Origin: an uncultured Pseudomonadales bacterium
Lineage (GTDB): Bacteria > Pseudomonadota > Gammaproteobacteria > Pseudomonadales > Cellvibrionaceae
Assembly (NCBI GenBank): GCA_947488935.1
Contig: CANLBN010000001.1
Coordinates: 124,001-188,000 of the forward strand
DNA: 64,000 bases
Reading direction: 5' to 3'
The position numbers and the translations under genes are program-made. Positions 1 to 8,150 of the stretch are shown here, one piece after another (position 1 is the first letter of the stretch; every line of letters begins with the position of its first letter). The notes under the pieces are model-generated. The model was not told the origin of the DNA. It searched no databases and saw nothing but the letters and a program-made list of their open reading frames with translations.

Positions 1-57
1 CAAACGCCAATGGGCGGCGATTCATCATCAAGGAAATGGCGCAGCCAACAAAGGTAA
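1..57 (+). CDS. C-terminal end of an upstream gene (partial)
   Basis: Frame 1 is open from the window edge and stops at TAA 55-57, encoding only 18 visible residues rich in Ser, Arg and Gln. The stop lies 5 bases before the ATG at 63, an arrangement typical of translationally coupled genes. In related gammaproteobacteria the gene before a replication-P-like gene is often a DnaT-like or DNA-binding protein, but nothing visible here identifies it. Confidence 0.3.
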   Translation, partial: QTPMGGDSSSRKWRSQQR

Positions 58-62
58 CAACA

Positions 63-794
63 ATGAAAGACAGCAAACCACTTCTGGATCAAGTCGCACA
101 AAAGATCGCACCATCGCACAGCAGCTCAACGACACCAGCTGGGCATCTTAGTACACAAAGCTCTCAGGCAAATATTGCTAACCGCAATTACTTTCAAGCA
201 AAAGAGGCTGGCAAAAGTAGTGCAGAAGAAAAAACAGAACTCGTAGATGCAATTAATGAGTGCTTTGAATTGTTGCGCCTTAACTACCAACACCTTTATT
301 TTAGCGCTTACCCCGAGATTGATGCGGTTAATGCCGCTAAGCGCTTATGGCTAGAGAGTGTTGCCTCATTTAGTGCCAATACTGTTCGCAAAGCCACACA
401 CGAACTCATCAAACACTCTGACTACTTACCAACGATCAGTCGCGTTATTAAAAAATGTACCGAGCTAAATGGCGACAGTCACTTACCTGATGCACACAGC
501 GCTTATACTGAGGCCTGTAACGCACCCTCACCTAAAAGCAATTACAGCTGGAGTCACCCTGCGATCTATTATGCAGGCAAAGAGAGCGACTGGTATTTTT
601 TAGCAAACAACACCGAGCAAAAAGCGTTTCCTATTTTTAGGGCACACTACGAAAAAATTTGCGAGCGTATTAGGAATGGAGAAGAACTATTGCCTGTACA
701 ACAACTCGCACTACCCGAAACAACAGAGACATCCCTAAGCAAAGAAGAGAATATCCAGCGTATGAATGCTCTGCGTCAACAGTTAGAAATTTAA
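63..794 (+). CDS. Replication protein P-like (helicase-loader family)
   Basis: The protein (243 aa from ATG 63) resembles the phage lambda replication protein P family found in some gammaproteobacterial chromosomes, which loads or modulates the DnaB helicase. Supporting features are a disordered Ser/Thr/Gln-rich N-terminus, a helical core with a conserved-looking YFSAYP segment, a block of the type LPTISRVIKKC, and a C-terminal YEKICERIRNGEELLP block. I chose ATG 63 rather than ATG 36 because AAAGG lies 8 bases upstream of it, while ATG 36 overlaps the end of the upstream frame. The function is inferred from family resemblance. No phage genes are adjacent, so this is probably a domesticated gene. 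Confidence 0.6.
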   Translation: MKDSKPLLDQVAQKIAPSHSSSTTPAGHLSTQSSQANIANRNYFQAKEAGKSSAEEKTELVDAINECFELLRLNYQHLYFSAYPEIDAVNAAKRLWLESVASFSANTVRKATHELIKHSDYLPTISRVIKKCTELNGDSHLPDAHSAYTEACNAPSPKSNYSWSHPAIYYAGKESDWYFLANNTEQKAFPIFRAHYEKICERIRNGEELLPVQQLALPETTETSLSKEENIQRMNALRQQLEI

Positions 795-894
795 AGTGCT
801 GTAAATTAGAACATAATGATAAAAGCACGACTGTTTAACTTTTTGTTAGCAACTTCATACAACGATAAAGTCACCATTAGCAACCAAACATTTT

Positions 895-1212
895 ATGAGC
901 GATAAAAACTCTGAATCAGATTCTTCACAATCTGAATTACAATCAAAATTAAATCTTGAAACGGCTCAAATTGCCTGGCGAGAGTTACAAACCTTTTTCG
1001 CTGCCGGTTCCGTCGTATTCGTCGATTCCTCTCAAGATATGCTGCATGTTGCTGAACAATTAGTCGCAGACAATCATATTTTATTTTCGCAATGGGTGGA
1101 AAAAGGTTGGGTAGCACCTGTCTCTGATGAACAAGCGCTAGAATGGTATAACCGAGATGCACTATTATGGAGTGTTGTTATTAAGCCTTGGGTATTAGTT
1201 CAGGAGCGCTAG
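895..1212 (+). CDS. DUF2288 family protein
   Basis: This 105-aa acidic protein matches the DUF2288 (COG5626) pattern: an N-terminal variable Ser-rich tail, then ETAQIAWRELQTFFAAG, VVFVD, a middle helix, a short VAPV strand, and the conserved end LLWSVVIKPWVLVQ. The family is widespread in Proteobacteria and cyanobacteria and has no established function. It stands alone on the plus strand, convergent with the dctM gene. Family assignment is confident; role is unknown. Confidence 0.75.
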   Translation: MSDKNSESDSSQSELQSKLNLETAQIAWRELQTFFAAGSVVFVDSSQDMLHVAEQLVADNHILFSQWVEKGWVAPVSDEQALEWYNRDALLWSVVIKPWVLVQER

Positions 1213-1280
1213 AGAGACTCTACCCACTAGCGCTTAACGCCCCTACCTTTACGGCCTAAAAATATTAAGATTAAATTTAT

Positions 1281-2681
1281 CTAACGCGTAATAATCTCTG
1301 GCCCCATCATCAGTGTTGGCAACCATGTCGACACAAACGGTACATAAGTCACGACAATCAGGAATAAAAACAATACTGCGCAAAATGGCATAGCAGCTTT
1401 TACCACTCTTGCCATGCTCATGCCTGTAATACCCGATGTGACAAACAGGTTAAGCCCAATGGGTGGCGTGATCATACCAATTTCCATATTCACAATCATC
1501 ATAATACCTAGGTGAATAGGGTCTATACCCAGCTCAATAGCGATAGGAAAAACGACCGGTGCCACAATTAATAACAGGCCCGATGGTTCCATAAACTGCC
1601 CACCAATTAATAAAATAATATTAACAACGATTAAGAACTGCCACCATTCAAAACCGGCATCGAGCATTAAGCTCGTAATTAAATCAGGGATACGCTCCGA
1701 GACAAGTACATGAGAAAACACCAAGGCATTAACAATAATAAACATCAGCATAATGGTTGTTTTAGCTCCATCAACCATCACACCACGAGTTTCTTTATGA
1801 AAAAACAAAATAGGAAATTTAGAAAGTATTGCACTTGTATTGCGGGTAACCGACTGCCCAAAGGTTTCGCCCATTACCTTCCACGGTACATCTTTAAGCG
1901 GGCCCATGTCTCTATATATCAGCGTAGCAATCAAAAATGCATAAACAGCGGCAACAGCAGCGGCCTCGGTAGGTGTAAATACACCACTATAAATGCCACC
2001 CAAAATAATAACGATAAGCAACAACCCCCAAGAGGCAGAAGCCGCCGATTCGAGCACCTCTTTAACGCCTGCAAATTCACGCTTGGGCATATTTTTAACG
2101 CGAGCATAAATATAAATAGCCGACATCAACATTAAACCTGCAACGAGGCCTGGTATAACACCGCCTAAAAACATACGACCAACAGAGACATCGGTTGCAG
2201 CAGCATAAACCACCATCACAATAGAGGGAGGAATCAAAATACCCAAAGTACCTGCATTGGCAATAACACCGGCTGCAAAATCTTTTGTATAACCCACCTC
2301 ACGCATTGCCGCAATGGCAATACTACCAATAGCAACCACCGTTGCGGGTGACGAGCCAGATAGCGCCGCAAACAACATACACGCAAATACACTAGCAATA
2401 GCAAGTCCACCACGAAAATGCCCCATGGTCGCTACCGAGAAGCGAATAATACGCTTGGCAACACCACCGGTAGACATAAACGATGACGCCAAAATAAAAA
2501 ACGGGATGGCCAATAGTGTGTATTTTTGCGAGGCATTCAAAAGCTGTAGGGCAACGGACGAGACTGAGTCAGCCGATAGGAATGCAATAACAATAACACT
2601 GGACAAACCCAACGATACTGCAACAGGAACACCCAAGAACAAAAATAGAAATAAAAGACCAAATAAAATAATACTTTCCAC
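1281..2681 (-). CDS. dctM: TRAP transporter large permease DctM
   Basis: This is the large (12-TM type) permease of a tripartite ATP-independent periplasmic transporter for C4-dicarboxylates, in the inner membrane. Family motifs are visible: an N-terminal LFLFLGVPVAVSLGLSS helix, the GSSPATVVAIG loop, GTLGILIPPSIVMVVY, and the C-terminal ITPPIGLNLFVTSG. At 466 aa it is longer than many DctM proteins (about 425-430); the extra residues lie around 270-305, where helix I-II connections vary. The start is GTG at 2681, with GAGGG 6 bases upstream. It follows dctQ by 26 bp and is the last gene of the dctPQM unit. Confidence 0.93.
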   Translation of the reverse strand: MESIILFGLLFLFLFLGVPVAVSLGLSSVIVIAFLSADSVSSVALQLLNASQKYTLLAIPFFILASSFMSTGGVAKRIIRFSVATMGHFRGGLAIASVFACMLFAALSGSSPATVVAIGSIAIAAMREVGYTKDFAAGVIANAGTLGILIPPSIVMVVYAAATDVSVGRMFLGGVIPGLVAGLMLMSAIYIYARVKNMPKREFAGVKEVLESAASASWGLLLIVIILGGIYSGVFTPTEAAAVAAVYAFLIATLIYRDMGPLKDVPWKVMGETFGQSVTRNTSAILSKFPILFFHKETRGVMVDGAKTTIMLMFIIVNALVFSHVLVSERIPDLITSLMLDAGFEWWQFLIVVNIILLIGGQFMEPSGLLLIVAPVVFPIAIELGIDPIHLGIMMIVNMEIGMITPPIGLNLFVTSGITGMSMARVVKAAMPFCAVLFLFLIVVTYVPFVSTWLPTLMMGPEIITR

Positions 2682-2707
2682 AACAAACCCTCTTTAATCT
2701 TTTATTA

Positions 2708-3370
2708 TTAATCCGCTAGAATATTTTTATTATTCTCGACGAGCTCTTCGGCTTCGTGCGAGGCGATAATCATTTCTCTCTCGCCAGTAATAATGGCGTA
2801 AAGTGCTTGTACGCAACGAAACACAAACAACGCCAAACCAACGGGTAACATTAAATAGGCAACCCAACGTGGTAGACGCTCGTCGGGGCCATAAATAAAC
2901 TCAGGCAATGAGATTGCTTCCATACCAAAGCCGGCATCATAAAATAGCTTCCAGTATTTCCAAGCCCCACCTTTGCCCGACTCAAAACCGAATAAACTAA
3001 TCCATTCGGCAGAAATAAAAGTAATACCGTAAACAATACACGCCAGCGCACCGAATATAGTGCAGGCTTTAAAAATAGGTTTGGAGAATTTACGAATGAG
3101 GATATCAACACCCAAATGAATACCGCGCTTAATACCATAACTCATACCAAATAATATGAGCCATGCAAATAGAACCTGAGTGAGTTCAAGCGCACTCCCC
3201 CAGCCAGAATTAAATGCATAACGTGCAACAACTTGGCTAAAGGTGATCAACACCATCAGGCCCAATAAAATTGCAATAAAGTCTTCTTCGAGCTTGTCGA
3301 TAACTTTTGATGATTTATAATAATATTGTTTCAGCCTATCGGCGACGTTTGATATTTTATTCATAATCAT
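2708..3370 (-). CDS. dctQ: TRAP transporter small permease DctQ
   Basis: The 220-aa protein is the small four-helix permease of the TRAP system. Hydrophobic helices lie near residues 30-50, 66-85, 105-125 and 170-190. The family signatures FSQVVARYAFNSGWGSALELTQVLFAWLI (residues 43-71) and GIHLGVD are present. Its loop between helices 3 and 4 is longer than in minimal DctQ proteins, as in the group of DctQ proteins above 200 aa. A second in-frame ATG is two codons downstream. It lies between dctP and dctM, separated from dctP by 166 bp that contain a partial terminator. Confidence 0.9.
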   Translation of the reverse strand: MIMNKISNVADRLKQYYYKSSKVIDKLEEDFIAILLGLMVLITFSQVVARYAFNSGWGSALELTQVLFAWLILFGMSYGIKRGIHLGVDILIRKFSKPIFKACTIFGALACIVYGITFISAEWISLFGFESGKGGAWKYWKLFYDAGFGMEAISLPEFIYGPDERLPRWVAYLMLPVGLALFVFRCVQALYAIITGEREMIIASHEAEELVENNKNILAD

Positions 3371-3469
3371 ATGCCAAAAAAATGATATAGACGCGCTATT
3401 TATGGCGTCTGAAAATAAAAATTATTATTGTGATAACACTGTCTAGGGCTAACTTACCACTGAAATATA

Positions 3470-3514
3470 AAAGGCTTACTCATTTTAAATATGTTAAAAA
3501 TAGAGCAAGCCTTT
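3470..3514 (-). terminator. Terminator-like hairpin between dctP and dctQ
   Basis: The arms 3470-3481 (AAAGGCTTACTC on plus) and 3503-3514 (GAGCAAGCCTTT) pair over 12 bp with one mismatch. On the minus-strand transcript the stem is followed by an interrupted T-run. It sits just after the dctP stop. Such a leaky terminator would keep binding-protein mRNA in excess over permease mRNA, as is common for TRAP and ABC operons. A smaller hairpin lies at 3389-3410. Confidence 0.6.
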
Positions 3515-3536
3515 TTACAAGGAATAAAGCTAGTTA

Positions 3537-4529
3537 TTATTTGCCTGCGGCTACGGCTGCATCAATAGTATCTTGACCAACATCTTTAGCAAATTTATCC
3601 CACACTGGGCGCATAACCGTTACCCATGCTTGGCGCTGCGCAGGCGTTAGGCTAATAATTTTTCCACCCGCCGCTAATATTTTTTGCTTGCTGGCTTCAT
3701 TAACTTCCGTTGAACGTGCATTTGCTTTATTGGTTTCTTCTTTAAAAATAGTTAAAAACTGTTCGCGCACATCACTAGGCAGGCTCTTTAACCAGCTCTT
3801 AGAGGTAACCGCTAAGTAAGTAAGTAGTTGATGGTTAGTCTCTGTTGTGCCATTTTGCACTTCAAAAAACTTTTTAGTGAAAATATTAGACCAAGTATTT
3901 TCTTGCCCATCTACAACGCCAGTTTGTAGCGCACCATAAACCTCTTTAAAGGCAAGCTTTTGTGCATTACCGCCAATTGCTTCAACCATAGCTACCGCAA
4001 CATCAGAAGTTTGTACACGAAACTTAAGTCCTTTGGCATCGGCAGGTGATACTAACGGCTTGTTCGCAGAGAAATGCTTTAAGCCATTGTAAATATAAGA
4101 TAAGCCCACATAGCCTTTATTTTCGATAGCGCCTAAAAGTTCTTGCCCTTTGGGACCTTGGGTAAATTTATTGACTGCATCCATATCGCTAAATAAGAAC
4201 GGGAAATCAAAAATACGGTACTTTTTAGTAAAAGATTCAAATTTAGACAAAGAAGGCGCAGCTACTTGTACATCACCCAGTAATAATGCCTCCATGACTT
4301 TATTGTCATCGAACAATTGCGAGCTCGGGAATAACTGCATACAGGCTTTACCGTTCATCTCGCTGTTAATGCGATCGGCAATAGCAGTAGCTGCCTCACC
4401 TTTAGGGTGGCCCGTTGCAGCAGTCACAAAGCTAAACTTAATAACGCGTTCGCCAGGATCGCACTGGGCAAATGTATTAGCACTGAAAATAGTTGCAGCA
4501 ATCGCTGCCATACTGAATAGTTTCTTCAT
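3537..4529 (-). CDS. dctP: TRAP C4-dicarboxylate-binding protein DctP
   Basis: Periplasmic solute-binding protein of the TRAP system, DctP family. It begins MKKLFSMAAIAATIFSANTF, a Sec signal peptide cleaved near AQC. Family blocks follow: FSFVTAATGHPKGEAA, the ELLG...GYVGLSYIYNGLKHFSANKP segment, LKFRVQTSDV with the Arg that usually contacts the substrate carboxylate, and VVDGQENTWSNI. An ATG at 4541 would place the GGAGAA ribosome-binding site inside the coding sequence, so ATG 4529, 6 bases after that site, is the start. It is preceded by a sigma-54 promoter and activator-type repeats. Substrate is probably succinate, malate or fumarate, inferred from the linked dctBD genes. Confidence 0.92.
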   Translation of the reverse strand: MKKLFSMAAIAATIFSANTFAQCDPGERVIKFSFVTAATGHPKGEAATAIADRINSEMNGKACMQLFPSSQLFDDNKVMEALLLGDVQVAAPSLSKFESFTKKYRIFDFPFLFSDMDAVNKFTQGPKGQELLGAIENKGYVGLSYIYNGLKHFSANKPLVSPADAKGLKFRVQTSDVAVAMVEAIGGNAQKLAFKEVYGALQTGVVDGQENTWSNIFTKKFFEVQNGTTETNHQLLTYLAVTSKSWLKSLPSDVREQFLTIFKEETNKANARSTEVNEASKQKILAAGGKIISLTPAQRQAWVTVMRPVWDKFAKDVGQDTIDAAVAAGK

Positions 4530-4677
4530 AGAGTTCTCCACTGAAATATAATTATTATAGAAATTTATGTTTATTATTTTATGGTGCTTACTGTTTTATT
4601 TGCACATTAGATGTGCGACTAACAAGGGCTTTTTAACAATATTATTGCCCGTATAAGTTCTTAAGCAATGATGTAAT

Positions 4678-4693
4678 AGCAAGGCATATGCCA
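4678..4693 (-). promoter_or_regulatory. Sigma-54 (-24/-12) promoter of dctP
   Basis: The minus strand reads TGGCATATGCCTTGCT, which fits the sigma-54 consensus TGGCA(C/T)-N5-TTGC(A/T) with GG and GC at the required spacing. Transcription would start near 4667, leaving a leader of about 140 bases before dctP. A sigma-54-dependent activator (DctD) is encoded immediately upstream, which makes the site functionally coherent. Confidence 0.85.
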
Positions 4694-4773
4694 AAACAGC
4701 AACACCCTTATAAGCCATTGTTTTTATTAGTGTTTTATAGAGTTGATTTTAGAGCGTGAGTAACTTTGACGAT

Positions 4774-4830
4774 TTGTGTTACCTAAACAACACATCAAAA
4801 CATGCTGCCATGTTACCTAAACGACACATT
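4774..4830 (-). promoter_or_regulatory. Two DctD-type activator (enhancer) sites upstream of dctP
   Basis: Two near-identical elements containing TTACCTAAAC(A/G)ACACAT on plus lie with their TGTT boxes at 4777 and 4811, 34 bp apart, about three helical turns. Each is a partial dyad (TGTT - ACCTAAAC - RACA; the left copy extends to TGTGTT/AACACA). They lie about 80-135 bp upstream of the -24 element, the usual place for tandem DctD dimers. The identity of the bound protein is inferred from context. Confidence 0.7.
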
Positions 4831-4853
4831 GAATAAAAATAGATGCTAAATAG

Positions 4854-6200
4854 CTAGTTAACCTGTAATTGGTATTTTTTCATTTTTTCATAGAGCGCTT
4901 TGCGAGACAATTGCAGTTGTTCATAAGTCTTTTTAATACTGCCGTCGTTTTTAGTTAAGGCATTAGCGATAAGCCTCTTCTCTATAGTGGCCATCTGCTG
5001 TGACAGGCTTTGGGATTCTGAAATATCTATCGCGCTTTCTTGTAAATCCTCTTGCTCCAAACCCAAGTCCAAACCCAATACCCAGCGATCGGCCATATTG
5101 CGTAACTCGCGCACATTACCCGGCCATTCATAACGCATAAGTTGCATCATTAAAGCCGGTGTATATTCAGGGATTTCTTTTCGGTAGCGTGTACGGGCCT
5201 CGCGAGCGAGATGATGCAGTAGTAGCGGGATATCATCTTTTCTCTCTCGTAAGGAAGGGATTGTCAGCGTGACAACGTTTAGCCGGTAATATAAATCTGC
5301 TCGAAACAACAGCTGCTGGCTGGCTAGCTCTAGGTCTGTTTTTGTAGCTGCAATAAAACGAATATCAAGATTGATTATTTTATTAGACCCCAGCCTCTCA
5401 ATTGAGCGTGTCTCGATAACACGCAGTAGCTTGACCTGTAGCTCTAATGGCATTGATTCGATTTCATCCAAAAAAATCGTACCGCCATTAGCGTATTCAA
5501 GCTTACCGACTCGCTGCTTATTCGCACTGGTAAATGCACCGGACTCATGGCCAAATAATTCTGACTCCATCATCTCGACAGGGATTGCACCGCAATTTAA
5601 TGCAATAAAGGGCTTATCTTTACGGCTACCCTCCTCATGCAATGCTCTTGCAACGACTTCTTTGCCTGAACCGGTCTCACCCCAAATTAAAATATCAACA
5701 TCGGTTTGCGCCAAAGCTACGATTTCGGCACGCAAGTTAAGCATGGCGGCCGTACGACCGACCAAGCGTTTATCAAGCCCATCTTGGCTTGCAAGCTCAT
5801 CCCTAAGGTTTCTGTTTTCTAACACCAAACGCCGCTTTTCTAAACCGCGAGAAACCGCCCCTATTAGTCGCTCTGCCGCAAAGGGCTTTTCGATAAAATC
5901 ATAGGCACCGTTGCGCATCGCATTAACTGCCGTCGAGACATCACCATGGCCAGTAATAACAATAGTGGGTAGTGCTGGATCAATTTCTAACACTTTTGAT
6001 AACAGCTCGAGGCCATCGATCATTGGCATTTTAATATCGGTTATTACTACGCTATAAATATTACGTGTAATATTGTCGATAGCATCGTATCCATTGTCGT
6101 AGGCATCGACGGTAAAACCCGCAAGCTGCAAACTTTGCGCGAGCGCATGACGTAAATCTTCATCGTCATCGACAATTATTACTTTTGCATCTTCAATCAT
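4854..6200 (-). CDS. dctD: C4-dicarboxylate response regulator DctD (sigma-54 activator)
   Basis: NtrC-type regulator of 448 aa. The receiver domain (1-120) carries the acidic cluster DDDED at 11-15, phospho-acceptor D55 and K105. The AAA+ domain (about 148-370) has Walker A GETGSGKE (174-181), the sigma-54-contacting loop GAFTSA (221-226; most relatives have GAFTGA), Walker B FLDE (243-246) and the sensor Arg segments. A Fis-type helix-turn-helix closes the protein (about 410-445). It lies 25 bp after dctB and upstream of the sigma-54 promoter of dctP. It probably activates dctPQM when DctB senses dicarboxylates. Confidence 0.9.
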   Translation of the reverse strand: MIEDAKVIIVDDDEDLRHALAQSLQLAGFTVDAYDNGYDAIDNITRNIYSVVITDIKMPMIDGLELLSKVLEIDPALPTIVITGHGDVSTAVNAMRNGAYDFIEKPFAAERLIGAVSRGLEKRRLVLENRNLRDELASQDGLDKRLVGRTAAMLNLRAEIVALAQTDVDILIWGETGSGKEVVARALHEEGSRKDKPFIALNCGAIPVEMMESELFGHESGAFTSANKQRVGKLEYANGGTIFLDEIESMPLELQVKLLRVIETRSIERLGSNKIINLDIRFIAATKTDLELASQQLLFRADLYYRLNVVTLTIPSLRERKDDIPLLLHHLAREARTRYRKEIPEYTPALMMQLMRYEWPGNVRELRNMADRWVLGLDLGLEQEDLQESAIDISESQSLSQQMATIEKRLIANALTKNDGSIKKTYEQLQLSRKALYEKMKKYQLQVN

Positions 6201-6225
6201 TTTTCACCAATTTATAAATATTACT

Positions 6226-8064
6226 TTATTTCTTTAAAGGTAATCGCAACTCAAAAACTGTACCGTAGTCTTGAGTATCACTATTTTCTCTAAGATTAAT
6301 AGTCCCTTTAAAATCGTTCATCAAGGTAGAGACAATAAACAAGCCAAGTCCTAAACCATTACCTGTTTTTTTAGTCGTATAAAAGGCATTAAACATATTC
6401 TCTCTAACGGCTTTCGCAATACCTGGGCCGGTGTCTTTTATCAAAATAATGGCATAATTATTTTTTGCATTAAGGTCTTTTTCTTGCTCGAATTTTTTAT
6501 TGTCTCTCTCTACAAACCACTCAATATCCACTTTTTTCTCAGGCAATCCGGCTACCGCATCCATTGCATTAGTCACTAAATTAGTAATAATTTGCAATAG
6601 CTTACCCTGCTCGCCTTTCAATTGAACTTTCTCTTTAGGAGACAATAACTGTAGTGAGACTTGTTGCTTCTTTGCTTGGGGCGACAGTAAAATAATCAGC
6701 TCATCCATGACGGAGCTAATAAAAAAGCTCTCGCTTTCGTTCGTAGGCTTATGAGCAAAACGCCTTAATGTGCCAGTTAGATTAGCCATTTTATCAACCA
6801 ACAATTTTATACGCTGCAAATTTTCTATGGCTGGGGGTAAATTATCTTTTTCTATAAAAATGGCGGCATTATCAGCATAGGAACGAATAGCTGTTAATGG
6901 CTGATTATATTCATGGGCAAGTGCGGTCGACATTTGCCCAATACCAGCAAGCTTTGCTGCCTGTATTAATTCGTCTTGGGCCTCTCGTAAGTGCTCCTCT
7001 GCGTTACGCCGCTCTTCTATCTCGATATTTAGGCGCTCATTACTCGTGAGTAACTCATGTGTTCTGTCACGCACTTGCCGCTCTAAGCGAAGGGAAAAAG
7101 CTTGTTGTGACCGCTGCTCTTTTAGCACACGTTTTTGGTGTGTCCTCCACATAAAAAGTGTCATCAGTGCCAGTAATAACAATAAAAACGCAGTGAGAAT
7201 AAGGTTGTTACGTTGAGAGCTAATGTCATCATAGTTGACAAAAATATGAATATTCCAATCAAGCAGAGCAATGTATTGAGAGTATTGCAAAAACTCCCTA
7301 CCCTCTTTTTTTGCCAATGGCTCTTTAAACCTTACTTTATTATTTAGAGTCTTCGAAAAATCATCAAGCAAATATTGTTGCTTATTTTTTTGAACGCCAA
7401 AATCATCGACAGAAGCATTGAAGTAAGCTAGGCGCCACGGTTTAATATTAGACAGCAATACCCGTTGACTGGCATCAGTCACAACTATTGGATCTGGCAA
7501 TAAAACAAGTACTTGCTCCAAGCTTTCGAGATTGAGCCTAACCACAACCACACCCAGTATCTCATCCTTATAAAACACGGGAGAGGCTATAATATAGAGC
7601 CGCTGCTTAGACTCCGTAACAATATTGTCTCTGCCTAGGCTCCCTTGTATAGCGCTCTTAAAATAACCCTCTTCTGAGATGTTACTTGCATCGGTATTGG
7701 GCTGATCTCGCCTGAGGACATTACCTTGTTTATCGGCAATCCAAATATCGCTGGCACCACTGATCCCAATAAAATCCAACGTCAATTGATTAGAGCTAGG
7801 TAAGATATCAAGTGGATTACGCGCACGCAGTGCTAGAGTAACATCGGGGCGACGCGCAATAAGTGCAGCGAGCACGGTATATTTTTCCATACTGGTTTTG
7901 AGTGTTGCCGTTTGAAAAGCCAGTGTGCTTTGCATACGTGATTTAGCGGTATTAACCACATTGCGCTCGGCAAAATAAGCAACGACTATCAATATAAAAA
8001 ATGAAGCAATAAGCGCATAAAGATAAATGAGTCGATCACGACTGACTACATTAGCATTTAACAT
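6226..8064 (-). CDS. dctB: C4-dicarboxylate sensor histidine kinase DctB
   Basis: Membrane sensor kinase of 612 aa. TM1 (about 12-31) and TM2 (about 286-306) enclose a periplasmic region of about 250 residues with the layout of a double-Cache/PDC sensor (DIWIADKQGNVLRRD..., YFKSAIQG). A coiled coil (about 315-370) leads to the HisKA box with phospho-His H384 (ALAHEYNQPL), then the HATPase domain with N-box NLVTNAMDA, G1 DTGPGI and G2 GLGLGL. The domain order matches DctB of rhizobia and Pseudomonas. Ligand is inferred to be C4-dicarboxylates. It is first in the dctBD pair. Confidence 0.9.
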   Translation of the reverse strand: MLNANVVSRDRLIYLYALIASFFILIVVAYFAERNVVNTAKSRMQSTLAFQTATLKTSMEKYTVLAALIARRPDVTLALRARNPLDILPSSNQLTLDFIGISGASDIWIADKQGNVLRRDQPNTDASNISEEGYFKSAIQGSLGRDNIVTESKQRLYIIASPVFYKDEILGVVVVRLNLESLEQVLVLLPDPIVVTDASQRVLLSNIKPWRLAYFNASVDDFGVQKNKQQYLLDDFSKTLNNKVRFKEPLAKKEGREFLQYSQYIALLDWNIHIFVNYDDISSQRNNLILTAFLLLLLALMTLFMWRTHQKRVLKEQRSQQAFSLRLERQVRDRTHELLTSNERLNIEIEERRNAEEHLREAQDELIQAAKLAGIGQMSTALAHEYNQPLTAIRSYADNAAIFIEKDNLPPAIENLQRIKLLVDKMANLTGTLRRFAHKPTNESESFFISSVMDELIILLSPQAKKQQVSLQLLSPKEKVQLKGEQGKLLQIITNLVTNAMDAVAGLPEKKVDIEWFVERDNKKFEQEKDLNAKNNYAIILIKDTGPGIAKAVRENMFNAFYTTKKTGNGLGLGLFIVSTLMNDFKGTINLRENSDTQDYGTVFELRLPLKK

Positions 8065-8150
8065 AATGACTCATCATTTTTTATGAGACCTCTGAATAAA
8101 TTCGGATGAAATCTTCAAGGGCTTGTGCACAAGCTCAATAATCTATTGCA

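Noticed and set aside
5371..5904. 177-codon plus-strand frame antisense to dctD
   Set aside because: Lies entirely inside dctD, Ser-rich composition typical of the complement of a coding strand.
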